A stretch of 64,000 nucleotides of DNA, taken from the NCBI RefSeq assembly GCF_000720635.1, contig NZ_JOCF01000003.1, positions 1 to 64,000 of the forward strand. Reading direction: 5' to 3'. Both the position numbers and the translations under genes were made by a program. Below are positions 26,057 through 40,434 of this stretch, piece by piece. The number at the start of each line of letters is the position of its first letter. Positions within the stretch are counted from its first letter, which is position 1. The DNA comes from Streptomyces sp. NRRL WC-3742 (GTDB lineage: Bacteria; Actinomycetota; Actinomycetes; Streptomycetales; Streptomycetaceae). The notes beneath the pieces are model-generated. The model had not been told where the DNA came from, made no database searches, and saw nothing but the letters and a program-made list of their open reading frames with translations.

Positions 26057-28174
26057 TCAGCCCGCCACGAAGACCCGTACGTCCCAGGCGCCGAGGGTGA
26101 CCGCCCCGCCGGCCGGCACCGAGGCGCCGCCCAGTACGTCGGTCAGGGCCATCGGGGCCTGGGCCCGGGCGGGCTGCCAGCTCCAGTTGTGCACCACGTG
26201 GACGCGGCGCCCGTCCGGGGACGTTCCGGTGCTCGCGGTGACGGACGCGGGCAGGTCGCGCCAGCCGGCGGCGGGCGCGGGGACCAGCCAGGCGGCCAGC
26301 GCCCGGGCCAGGTCGCGGCCGGGCACCGTGCCGACGCAGGTGACCCGGCCCGCTCCGTGGGCCCGGGTGGTGACGGCGGGCCAGCGGCCGAAGTGCGGGT
26401 GGTCGTACCCGGCCAGCACCGTGGCGTCGGTGGCGTTGAGGCCCTCCACCCAGCGCGTCGCGGTGGCGCCCGGCGGAAGCTCCAGCGGGCTGCCGGGCAC
26501 GGCGCGCAGCGGGAGGTCCGAGGGCAGGTTGCTGAACTCGTCGTACCACGCGCCCGCGGCGGCCGTCAGGCGCGGCGGCGCGGTCTCGTGGCGGGCCCGG
26601 GCCTCGTGGTCGGCGTAGCCGGTGCGCGGGCCGAGGACCAGGTGGCCGCCGGCCTCGGCGTAGGCGGCGAGCCAGTCCAGCAGGGAGTCCTCGGCGAGGT
26701 AGAGCCCGGGCACGACCAGCACCGGGTGGCGCCGCGCGGCCTCCTCGGGCGCCGGGCCCTCCCGCCCTCCCCGGGCGTCGTGCAGCTGACGGGCGTGCAG
26801 GACGCGCACCTGGCGGCCGGACTCGAAGGCGCCGCGGTAGAAGGGGTCGAAGATCCGGTGGTAGGAGCCGGCGTCGGGGCTGCCGTCGGGCTTCGAGAGC
26901 GGCGGGTACTTCTGCATCAGCCACTTGCTGGGCATCGAGTAGACGATCGCGATGTCGGCATCGGGTTCGATCCCGGCGACCAGCGGCCCGGCCGTCTCGA
27001 ACTCGCCGCCCAGACGGGCGAGTTCGGCGTACACCCGGCCGGGCCTGCCGCTGTGCGGGAGGATGCCGCCCCAGTACGTCTCGGTGCCGAAGTGCAGGGT
27101 GTGCCAGTGCCAGTACTCGATCATCCGGGCGCCGCGCGAGACGAGGGCCCAGGCGGCCTGGCGCCACTGCCCGTCGAAGGCCGGGAGGTTCTCCGAAGTG
27201 CCGCTGATCGCCTGGGCGTTGGTCTCGGTGACCAGGAACGGTTCCTGCCGGGAGGAGTAGATCCGGTCGGCGCTGCGGTACAGCGCCCACACGCCGCTGG
27301 TCTTCCACCACTGCTCCTGCTCCTCCGGCGAGGGGTCGGGCAGTGCGAGGGCGTCCTGCATGTCGTAGTAGGGGTTGGCGGCGGTGACGTCCAGGGCGTC
27401 GGTGATCTCGTCGTCCTCCATCGCCGGGTGCTCGTAGGCGAGGCAGGTGGTGACGAACTGGCCGGGCCGGGCGTACTCGCGGGTGATCGCGGCCTGCCAG
27501 GCGACGAACTCGGTGGTCTGTCGCGCCTGGAACGCCCGCCACGCGACGTCGTACTGCGGCTGCTGGTTGTCGTCGGGCGTCCAGAGGTCGGCCCAGGTGG
27601 AGAGGCGGTGCGACCAGTAGACCAGGCCCCACTCCCGGTTGAGGGTCTCCACGTCGCCGTAGGTGTGGCGCAGGTGGTCGACGAAGCGCTGGAAGACGCC
27701 GTGGTTGTGGGGAAGGCGCAGGCCCGGCTCGTTGTCCACCTGGAAGCCGATGACGGCCGGGTGCGAGGCGTGGCGGTCGAGGATCGCCCGGGTGACGCGC
27801 TCGGCGTGGTGGCGGAAGGCGGGGTGGGAGAAGTCGGCCTCCTGGCGGGCGCCCCAGCCCATCGGCCGGCCCGTCCCCCGGTCGCTGACGATCTCCGGGT
27901 ACTGGCGGGCCAGCCACGGGGGCACGGCGTAGGTGGGCGTGCCGAGCACGACGGAGATGCCGCGCTCGTGGGCGCCGTCGAGGACGGGGGACAGCCATTC
28001 GAGGTCGAACTCGCCGTTCTCCGGCTCCCAGGTGGACCAGACGGACTCGCCGACCCGGATGACGGTGAACCTCGCCTCGGCCATCAGGTCGAGGTCTTCC
28101 TTGAGCCGCTCGTACGGCTGGTACTCGTGGTAGTAGGCGGCGCCGAACAGCACGCGCGGGGGCAGCAGGGCCAT
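26057..28174 (-). CDS. GH42 beta-galactosidase-like glycosidase, intracellular
   Basis: A 705-residue GH42 enzyme without signal peptide. The N-terminal barrel shows FGAAYYHEYQPYERLKEDLDLM, the acid/base Glu in FQVDNEPG and the nucleophile Glu in FLVTETNAQ, followed by the trimerisation and C-terminal beta domains of the family. Family members cleave beta-galactosides or alpha-L-arabinopyranosides. Its place after araBDA and between two pentose systems makes the arabinopyranosidase option worth testing. It is transcribed away from a decayed xylA/xylB promoter unit at 28286-28601, which lies directly upstream and may now drive it. Confidence 0.93.
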   Translation of the reverse strand: MALLPPRVLFGAAYYHEYQPYERLKEDLDLMAEARFTVIRVGESVWSTWEPENGEFDLEWLSPVLDGAHERGISVVLGTPTYAVPPWLARQYPEIVSDRGTGRPMGWGARQEADFSHPAFRHHAERVTRAILDRHASHPAVIGFQVDNEPGLRLPHNHGVFQRFVDHLRHTYGDVETLNREWGLVYWSHRLSTWADLWTPDDNQQPQYDVAWRAFQARQTTEFVAWQAAITREYARPGQFVTTCLAYEHPAMEDDEITDALDVTAANPYYDMQDALALPDPSPEEQEQWWKTSGVWALYRSADRIYSSRQEPFLVTETNAQAISGTSENLPAFDGQWRQAAWALVSRGARMIEYWHWHTLHFGTETYWGGILPHSGRPGRVYAELARLGGEFETAGPLVAGIEPDADIAIVYSMPSKWLMQKYPPLSKPDGSPDAGSYHRIFDPFYRGAFESGRQVRVLHARQLHDARGGREGPAPEEAARRHPVLVVPGLYLAEDSLLDWLAAYAEAGGHLVLGPRTGYADHEARARHETAPPRLTAAAGAWYDEFSNLPSDLPLRAVPGSPLELPPGATATRWVEGLNATDATVLAGYDHPHFGRWPAVTTRAHGAGRVTCVGTVPGRDLARALAAWLVPAPAAGWRDLPASVTASTGTSPDGRRVHVVHNWSWQPARAQAPMALTDVLGGASVPAGGAVTLGAWDVRVFVAG

Positions 28175-28199
28175 GGGTGAACCTCGGAACGTGAGGGGG

Positions 28200-28227
28200 C
28201 CCCGGCTGCCGGGGGCGGCAGCCGGGG
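28200..28227. terminator. Hairpin between the xylA relic and GH42
   Basis: CCCCGGCTGCC (28200-28210) pairs perfectly with GGCAGCCGGGG (28217-28227). It ends 26 bases before the GH42 start, so it would sit in the 5' leader of a GH42 transcript that began at the relic promoter. Confidence 0.65.
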
Positions 28228-28285
28228 CGGAGAGCAGGGGTGATCAGGCGGTGATCAGTGCCTTCCGGCCTTGCCGTTGCGGGGT

Positions 28286-28475
28286 CGGTCAGCGGGCGCC
28301 GCGGAGGCCCAGACGCCGTCGAAGTCCTCGGTGCGCGGCGGCTTGAAGTCGAAGTGCTTCGGGCCGTCGTAGCCGGCCGACTCCAGCAGGTCGACCGGCC
28401 AGAACGCCTGGCGCAGGTCGCCGGCGCCGAAGCGGAAGTCCTGGTCGTACTTGATGCCGGACTGGCCGTTGACAT
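28286..28475 (-). pseudogene. xylA: Relic of a second xylA with two internal deletions
   Basis: Bases 28304-28472 match 60868-61036 inside the intact xylA with one mismatch in 169. On one side 28286-28301 equals the last codons and stop of xylA (60606-60621), and on the other 28473-28486 equals the xylA start codon and leader (61779-61792). By coordinates, about 244 and 742 bases are missing, the second leaving the start codon out of frame. The remnant reads [20 protein letters not shown] in the old frame. It is a duplicate of the xylA-xylB unit that decayed by deletion. The very high identity suggests a recent copy or gene conversion. No functional isomerase can be made from it. Confidence 0.93.
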
Positions 28476-28506
28476 GGAGCGGCTCCGGATTCCTCGCCGA
28501 AGGGTC

Positions 28507-28540
28507 GTTTGTCAGGGCTCTCAACAAATTAGTATGCCGG
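28507..28540. promoter_or_regulatory. Copy of the xylA/xylB operator in the relic
   Basis: These 34 bases equal 61811-61844 in the intact xylA-xylB intergenic region, except for one base (GGGCTC for GGACTC). The block contains gtttgtcag and tcaacaaatt, an imperfect TTTGT/ACAAA inverted repeat that is a good candidate for binding of the ROK regulator. Its preservation in the decayed copy is notable. Confidence 0.7.
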
Positions 28541-28572
28541 AACGCGAGACGGAACCCCACCGGAGGAAACGC

Positions 28573-28601
28573 ATGCCCGAGCTGCGCGTCGTGATCGGCG
28601 G
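28573..28601 (+). pseudogene. xylB: Relic of the xylB start
   Basis: A GGAGGAAACGC ribosome site and ATG are followed by codons for MPELRVVIG, against MAEQRVVIG of the intact xylulokinase at 61881. After about nine codons similarity stops and the sequence runs into unrelated DNA before the sigma-factor gene. It completes the decayed xylA-xylB divergent unit. Confidence 0.8.
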
Positions 28602-28748
28602 TCCGCCGCATCATGGCGGACCCGACCCTGCTGCCGGCGGTCTGATCCGGGCTGATCGACAGGGCGTTGGCCCCACACCTCCGCCGACGCTAGGGTGTGG
28701 CGCTCGTACTCGAAGGACCGCTCCCCTGAGGGAGATGGGAAGGGACCC

Positions 28749-30242
28749 ATGGACGCGGATCACGCAGGGCTGGTGGTCGCGGCGCAGGCCGGTGACGAGC
28801 GGGCGCGCGAGGAGCTGATCGCCGCGTACCTGCCGCTGCTCTACAACATCGTCGGGCGCGCGCTGAGCGGGCACGCGGACGTCGACGACGTCGTCCAGGA
28901 GACCCTGCTGCGCGTGGTGCGCGACCTGCCCGCGCTGCGCTCGCCGGAGAGCTTCCGCTCCTGGCTGGTGTCGATCGCGCTGCGTCAGATCAGCACACAC
29001 CGGCACCGGCTGGGCGTCTTCGCCGACCGGACCGTGGTCATCGACGAGGCGTACCGCATACCCGACGGCCGCGCCGAACCCCAGGACACGGCGATCCTGC
29101 GGCTGCACGTGTCGGACGAACGCCGCCAGGTCGTCGAAGCCGGCCGCTGGCTCGACCCGGACCACCGGGTGCTGCTGTCGCTGTGGTGGCAGGAGGGCGC
29201 CGGATCGCTGAGCCGCGACGACCTCGCCGCCGCGACGGGGCTCACGGCCGCCCACGTCGGCGTGCGCCTGCAACGCATGCGCGAGCAGCTGGACCTGAGC
29301 CGGACGATCGTCTCCGCGCTGAACACCGACCCGCGCTGCCCGGGACTGGACGAGGCCGTGGCCGGCTGGGACGGCCTGCCCGCGTCCGTGTGGCGCAAGC
29401 GGATCGCCCGGCACACCCGCGACTGCCCGGCCTGCGCGCCGGCGACGACCGAACGGATCCCGGCCGAACTGCTGCTCCTGCGCGTCGCGCCCCTGGCCGT
29501 CCCCGTCGGGCTCCTCGCCGCGCTGGTGGCCAAGGGCCTGCTGCCGGGCACCGCCCTGAGTGGCGCCGGGGCGGCTTCCGTCGCGGCGGGGGGAGGAAGC
29601 CTGCACGGCTCGCTGGCGGCCAAGCTCTCCGCCGTGACCGCCCATCCGCTGCTGTCCCTCGCCGCCGGCGCGGTGCTGGTCACCGGTGCGACCGCCACCT
29701 ACGCGGTCTGGCCCGAACCGGCGCCCCGGGCACCCGCCGTCACGGCAGCCCCCACCGCGCCGCCCCGGGTGAGTCCGTCCGCGGCCGCGTCCCCCGCCCC
29801 GGCCGTGGTTCCGCCGGGCCCGCAGTCGCTGGAGTCCGTGGAGGATCCCGCCCTGTACCTCACGTACGCCGACGACTTCGCGACGCTCGGCCGGGTCGAC
29901 GCGTCCACCAGCGCGCAGACGCGGCAGCGGGCCACCTTCACGGTCGTCGGCGGCCTGGCCGATGCGCGGTGCGTCACCTTCCGTGCAGCGGACGGCCGTT
30001 ACCTGCGCCACCGCGATCTGCGGCTCCGGCTGAGCGCGGACGACGGCAGCGAACTCTTCCGCGAGGACGCGACCTTCTGCCCGCAGCCCGGGTCGGTCGC
30101 CGGGTCGGTGACCCTGCACGCGCACAACTACCCCGGATCGGCCCTGCACCACCGCGACGGCGGCGTCTGGCTCGACGGTGACAACGGGACCCGGGCCTTC
30201 GCCGACCAGGCGTCCTTCCTCGTGCGCGGGGCGTGGGCCTGA
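28749..30242 (+). CDS. ECF sigma factor fused to membrane segments and a CBM42 (AbfB) sensor domain
   Basis: A 497-residue fusion. Residues 13-80 are sigma region 2 (AYLPLLYNIVGRAL, DVDDVVQETLLRVV), 135-185 region 4 with its helix-turn-helix. Residues 222-229 read HTRDCPAC, a H-x3-C-x2-C motif like the zinc site of anti-sigma domains. Hydrophobic segments lie at about 241-266 and 298-321, then a Pro/Ala linker. Residues 358-497 form an AbfB/CBM42 beta-trefoil, with repeats such as DGRYLRHRDLRLRL and ELFREDATFCPQPG. CBM42 binds arabinofuranose side chains of arabinoxylan. So the protein could sense polymer outside the cell and start transcription inside. ECF families with C-terminal carbohydrate-binding extensions are known in actinobacteria. 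It stands right before the GH10-CBM13-GH62 gene. Confidence 0.9.
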   Translation: MDADHAGLVVAAQAGDERAREELIAAYLPLLYNIVGRALSGHADVDDVVQETLLRVVRDLPALRSPESFRSWLVSIALRQISTHRHRLGVFADRTVVIDEAYRIPDGRAEPQDTAILRLHVSDERRQVVEAGRWLDPDHRVLLSLWWQEGAGSLSRDDLAAATGLTAAHVGVRLQRMREQLDLSRTIVSALNTDPRCPGLDEAVAGWDGLPASVWRKRIARHTRDCPACAPATTERIPAELLLLRVAPLAVPVGLLAALVAKGLLPGTALSGAGAASVAAGGGSLHGSLAAKLSAVTAHPLLSLAAGAVLVTGATATYAVWPEPAPRAPAVTAAPTAPPRVSPSAAASPAPAVVPPGPQSLESVEDPALYLTYADDFATLGRVDASTSAQTRQRATFTVVGGLADARCVTFRAADGRYLRHRDLRLRLSADDGSELFREDATFCPQPGSVAGSVTLHAHNYPGSALHHRDGGVWLDGDNGTRAFADQASFLVRGAWA

Positions 30243-30274
30243 CGGGCCCGACCGTGCAGCGGGGCCCGGCGTAA

Positions 30275-36207
<5,933 letters not shown>

Positions 36208-36290
36208 GTGGTCGGTTCCTCTCGGGTCTTCATGGGTCGGGGGTGGTGCCCCGGGCCCCGGGGAGTCCGGGGCACCACCGGTTCGGCGGT

Positions 36291-38075
36291 TCAGCCGATC
36301 GCGCAGGAGGCGCCGTTGAACCGGAAGGCGGAAGGGTTGGCGTCGCTGCTGGACCAGGTGGCCCGGAAGCCCCACTGGACGCTGCCGCCCTGCGGGACGG
36401 AGGCGTTGTAGGACACGTTCCGGGCGGTGACGTTCGGGCCGCTCTGCGAGACCGAGGCGTTCCAGGTGTTGGTGATGCCGTCGTCACCGGGGAAGGTGAA
36501 GCCGAGGGACCAGCCGTTGACCTGGCCGAGGCCGTTGTTGACGACGGTCAGGTTGGCGACGGTGACGCCCGACCACTGGCTCTTGGCGTAGACGACCCGG
36601 CAGGGCGCGTCGACCGGGTGCATCTGGACGACCGTGATGCCGTAGGCGGGCACGGTCTGGGTGGTCGGGCTGCCGGACCGGGCGGTGCCGATCCCGTGGG
36701 CGTTCTTGAGGTAGGAGTGGACGGTCGGGGTGGCGGAGGAGGGGGTGAACCCGCTGTACGAGAGGTTCACCGTGGCGTCGTTGTTCGGGTCCTTGTTGAT
36801 CAGCATGACGTCCACGTCGCCGTCGGCGCGGCGGACGGCGTGCGCGGTGAGCAGCGAGGACGAGCTGGCTGCCTTGACCAGGGTGTCCCCGGGCGTGCCC
36901 AGTCTGCTGATCATCTGGATGCCGTAGTAGGCGGGGAAGGGCGTGTTGACGGCCGGCTCGCAGGAGGCGCCGGCGGAGACCATGCCGCCGTCGTTGTAGT
37001 CGGTGGCGCCCTCGACGGTGGTCACCTTGGTGCAGTCGGTGCCGTTGCGCAGGTCCCACCAGTCGACGTTGAACGCGCCGTTCTCCAGCCAGGTCAGGTA
37101 GTTGTCCGGCGCGAACAGTCCGTTGGGGGACGTGTCCAGGTACGCCTGCGCGTTCGCCTCGGTCACCGCGATGCCGACGTTGGGGGCGTTGGACCCGGCG
37201 TACTGGTTGATCAGCGAACGCACGGTGCCGGCGATGTTCGGGTTCTGGGCCTGCGGCTTGGTGAGCAGGTCGGCGGGGCTGGTGCTGGTGGGGTAGGCGT
37301 GCACGATGGCGAAGTCGATCTTCGTCCCGGCGATCGACAGGACGGTGCGGTTCCAGTCCTGGGTGTCGCCCGGGCCGACGATGCCGTCCGGCCAGTAGCC
37401 GGGGGTGGCCAGCACGGCGCCGATCCTGATGCTCGGGTCGGCCGCCTTCATCGCCGAGACGTACTGGAGCACGTTGTTCGCGTAGGTCGTGGCGCTCTTG
37501 CTGCTGTGGGTGTCGTACTCCCAGGTGGCGCCGTACTCGCCGTTGCCGTAGACCTCGTTGCCGATCTCCCAGTACTTGATGCCGTAGCCCTTGGTGACGT
37601 TGGCGTACTGGACCCAGTCGGCGGCCTCCTGCGGAGTGCCGGAGCCGTAGTTGGCGGTGATGATCGGCTGCGCTCCGGCGGCGCGCACGGTGCCCATGAA
37701 GGCGTCGAAGCCGGTGTTCGGGGCGACGTACTGGCCGTTCTCGGCGGTGCCGGTCCTCCAGTGGTAGACGTCGGAGTGGCTGCCGCCGGGGTAGCGGACG
37801 GTGTTGATGCCGGCCGTGCTGAGCAGGCCGGAGGTGGCGCCGGAGTTCATGTTGGCGTCGTAGACCGGGATGTTGACGCCGACGCCGGTGGCGGGGATGT
37901 CGGCGAGGTTCAGGGCGGCGTCGACCGACACCGACACGGGGTTCGCCGTGACGGCGGGCGGTGCGGCGGCGGCGGCGCGCGGCGCGACCGCGGCGAGCGC
38001 GCCGGTGGCCGCGAGCGCCAGGGCCGCCAAGGCGGCTATGGCGCGATCATGACACGTGCGGGCTGACGATTTCAT
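36291..38075 (-). CDS. Secreted clan GH-A glycosidase (GH51-like) with CBM2
   Basis: A 594-residue protein with a signal peptide (IAALAALALAATGALAAVAP, cut near AAA). The barrel shows acid/base Glu in KYWEIGNEVYG and a nucleophile Glu in IAVTEANAQ, as in GH51 arabinofuranosidases and related clan-A families. Residues about 490-594 form a CBM2 with conserved Trp and the N/C Cys pair (CRVVYAKSQWSG to FRFNGASCAIG), giving binding to crystalline cellulose or xylan. Expected role is removal of arabinofuranose from wall polymers while anchored on cellulose. The exact GH family is uncertain (GH51 or a relative such as GH44). Confidence 0.82.
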   Translation of the reverse strand: MKSSARTCHDRAIAALAALALAATGALAAVAPRAAAAAPPAVTANPVSVSVDAALNLADIPATGVGVNIPVYDANMNSGATSGLLSTAGINTVRYPGGSHSDVYHWRTGTAENGQYVAPNTGFDAFMGTVRAAGAQPIITANYGSGTPQEAADWVQYANVTKGYGIKYWEIGNEVYGNGEYGATWEYDTHSSKSATTYANNVLQYVSAMKAADPSIRIGAVLATPGYWPDGIVGPGDTQDWNRTVLSIAGTKIDFAIVHAYPTSTSPADLLTKPQAQNPNIAGTVRSLINQYAGSNAPNVGIAVTEANAQAYLDTSPNGLFAPDNYLTWLENGAFNVDWWDLRNGTDCTKVTTVEGATDYNDGGMVSAGASCEPAVNTPFPAYYGIQMISRLGTPGDTLVKAASSSSLLTAHAVRRADGDVDVMLINKDPNNDATVNLSYSGFTPSSATPTVHSYLKNAHGIGTARSGSPTTQTVPAYGITVVQMHPVDAPCRVVYAKSQWSGVTVANLTVVNNGLGQVNGWSLGFTFPGDDGITNTWNASVSQSGPNVTARNVSYNASVPQGGSVQWGFRATWSSSDANPSAFRFNGASCAIG

Positions 38076-38247
38076 TGCGTCCTTCCAGGGTGGTGGGGGT
38101 GCGTGGTGTTCGAGTGGGGGAAACGAACTCCCGCTGTCTGGACGGCAGGGCCCGGCGCGGCTGCGTGGTGTCGGGCCCCGGACGCGAAGCGTGTTCCGTA
38201 CGGGCTGCGGGACCGCGGCGGGGCGCGCGCGGTCGACGGCGGCATCG

Positions 38248-40401
38248 TCAACTCCCTTCGGGCGAGGTGATCGTGAGGCGGAGCAGGACGGCGGAGGGGG
38301 CCGCCGGGAGGGTCAGGGTGAGGCGGGCGGTGTCCGGCTGCCAGACGGCGGCGGCCGGGCTGGAGGCCGGGTAGAGGACCTCGGTGCGGACGTCGGCGCC
38401 GAGCAGGTGGGGCAGGGCGAGGTCCCTGACGGGCTCATCGCCCCAGCGTCGCCAGGCGGTGAGGTAGGTGGTGCCCGGCCCGTCCGACCGGGTGTGCAGC
38501 GCCAGGGCGAGCCACGGGTCCTCCCAGCCCGGGAGCCCGAGCGGCCAGGCGGGCACCGCCTGCGGCAGGTCGGCGCGGATCGCCTTGTGGACGGCCACCG
38601 CCTCGTGGACCAGCTCCCGGGAGTGCGGGGGGAGTTCCGCGAGCCGGCCGGAGAGGTGGATGCGGCCGAGCAGCGCGCCGGCCATGGTGAGGGCGACCTC
38701 GTCGGGGGTGTCCTCGGGCAGCGGGTAGGCCCAGACGGCGCCCTGCTCCGGGGTGACGGCGGTGGGGGCCGCCGCCGCGATCGGTGCGTAGCGCAGCAGG
38801 TCCTGCTGGTCGCTGGTGGACTGCAACTGGAGCCGGGACAGCAGGGCGTGGTCCATCCGCATGCCGCCGGAGGCGCAGTTCTCGAGCACCAGATCCGGGT
38901 GCCGGTCCAGGATGCCGTCGAGCCAGGCCAGTTGGGCCCGGTTGTGGCCGAGCAGACCGGCCGCCGGGGCCTCCCCGGGGCCGCTGCTGGTGCCGGAGCC
39001 CGGGTCGGTGTTGTGGTCGAGCTTGAGGTAGCCGACGCCCCAGTCGCCGACCAGGCGGTCCACCACGGCGTCCAGGTGGGCGCGGACGGCCGGGTGGCGA
39101 AGGTCCAGGTGGTACCGGCCGCCGCCCTCCTCGACGCGCCGCCCGTCACGGCGGAAGAACGCCTCCGGCGGCAGGGAGTCGGCCAGCGGGCTGGACACCC
39201 CGACCGCCTCCGGCTCCAGCCACAGGCCGGGGACCATGCCGCGCTCCCGGATGCGGTCCAGGACCTCGTGGATGCCCTTCGGCCCGGGGAAGCGGGAGGC
39301 CGACGGCTCCCAGGCCCCGACGGAGCTCCACCAGTTGCCCCCGTCGTCGTACCAGCCGGCGTCGATGACGAAGTACTCGGCGCCGGCCTCGGCGGCGGCG
39401 TCGACCAGCGGCAGCAGCTTCGCCGTGGTCGGGTCGCCCATCAGGCAGTTCATGTAATCGTTGAAGATCACCGGCAGCCGCTCGTGGTCGGCGTGCGGGC
39501 GCCGGGTGGCCCGGCGGTAGCGGGTGAGGGCGGCGAAGGCGCCGTCCGGGCCGTCCTCCGCGGCGAGCGCGAGCGCCACGGGGACGGTGCGGAACTCGGC
39601 GCCGGGCTCCAGCGGGTGCCGCCAGCCGTGGTCGGCGTCCTCGGGGCCGTACAGCGCCACGTACGCCGTGTCGTCGCGGACGCCGCACTCCCAGCGCCAG
39701 CCGCCGCCGTTGTGCTCGATCTGCCACAGCCAGGTGCGGCCGGACGTACGGTCCGTCAGCGCGCCCATCGGCAGGTGCCCGCAGCTGGACCACACGCCCC
39801 GACCGGCCAGGACCTCGGTGCTGCGACCGGAGGTTGTGTGGAACCGGCCGCTGCGCTCGGGCGAGGAGGCCCGCAGCGGCCGGCGCTGCCAGCGGCACTC
39901 GGCGAACCACTCGTTCTCCGCCCACAGCACGTCGGCGGCGTCCAGGGCCGCGGCGCCGTCCTCGGTGAGGCAGCCCGCCACCAGGGAGGAGACCGACTCC
40001 AGGTGCAGCGTGTGGGGTCCGTCGTTGCGCAGCAGCACCTCGCTGCGCAGCACCGGCAGGCCGTCCGGGGACCGGTAGCGCGCCACGGCGGTCAGGCCGG
40101 TCCGCGGCTCGTGGAGTTCGAGGTCGAGCACGTGCCAGTCGCCCTCCCGGCTCGCGCGGTGTGAACGGTGACGCAGCCGCGAGCCGAGGACGGTGTTGAC
40201 GAGGTGCCGGCCGGACCAGTACCGGCCGAGGCCGGCGGTCGTCACCTCCACCGGCGGCAGGGGTGCGCCGGGGCGCGGGGCCGCGCCCTTCTCGCCCGGC
40301 GCGCCGAGGTGCACCAAGCGGGCGGCGCCCTGCTCGTCCAGGGCGATCTCCAGCTCCAGGGCGTCGTGGCCCCAGCGGATCGTCTCGTGCGGGTCGGTCA
40401 T
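38248..40401 (-). CDS. GH36 alpha-galactosidase, intracellular
   Basis: A 717-residue GH36 enzyme without signal peptide. The nucleophile Asp is in GYLKLDHNTD, the acid/base Asp in STSDQQDLLRYAP, and the conserved ENCASGGMRMD block sits between them. The N-terminal beta-sandwich with NGGGWRWE (about residues 230-237) is standard. It cleaves alpha-galactosyl ends, for example of galactomannan or raffinose-type oligomers. GAGGAAGC lies before the ATG. It follows the GH42 gene by 33 bases and so belongs to the operon led by the ABC importer. Confidence 0.93.
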   Translation of the reverse strand: MTDPHETIRWGHDALELEIALDEQGAARLVHLGAPGEKGAAPRPGAPLPPVEVTTAGLGRYWSGRHLVNTVLGSRLRHRSHRASREGDWHVLDLELHEPRTGLTAVARYRSPDGLPVLRSEVLLRNDGPHTLHLESVSSLVAGCLTEDGAAALDAADVLWAENEWFAECRWQRRPLRASSPERSGRFHTTSGRSTEVLAGRGVWSSCGHLPMGALTDRTSGRTWLWQIEHNGGGWRWECGVRDDTAYVALYGPEDADHGWRHPLEPGAEFRTVPVALALAAEDGPDGAFAALTRYRRATRRPHADHERLPVIFNDYMNCLMGDPTTAKLLPLVDAAAEAGAEYFVIDAGWYDDGGNWWSSVGAWEPSASRFPGPKGIHEVLDRIRERGMVPGLWLEPEAVGVSSPLADSLPPEAFFRRDGRRVEEGGGRYHLDLRHPAVRAHLDAVVDRLVGDWGVGYLKLDHNTDPGSGTSSGPGEAPAAGLLGHNRAQLAWLDGILDRHPDLVLENCASGGMRMDHALLSRLQLQSTSDQQDLLRYAPIAAAAPTAVTPEQGAVWAYPLPEDTPDEVALTMAGALLGRIHLSGRLAELPPHSRELVHEAVAVHKAIRADLPQAVPAWPLGLPGWEDPWLALALHTRSDGPGTTYLTAWRRWGDEPVRDLALPHLLGADVRTEVLYPASSPAAAVWQPDTARLTLTLPAAPSAVLLRLTITSPEGS

Positions 40402-40434
40402 GATGCTTCCTCGGAGGGGAGACGCGGCGGGGTG

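Noticed and set aside
28255..28614. Small minus-strand gene of 119 codons containing xylose isomerase sequence
   Set aside because: The frame joins relic sequence with promoter DNA; it lacks a ribosome site and most of the enzyme, so it is treated as a pseudogene.
38076..38247. Possible regulatory inverted repeat GTTCG/CGAAC upstream of the GH51-like gene
   Set aside because: Arms are only 5 bases and no second copy was found nearby, so it is too weak to report as an operator.
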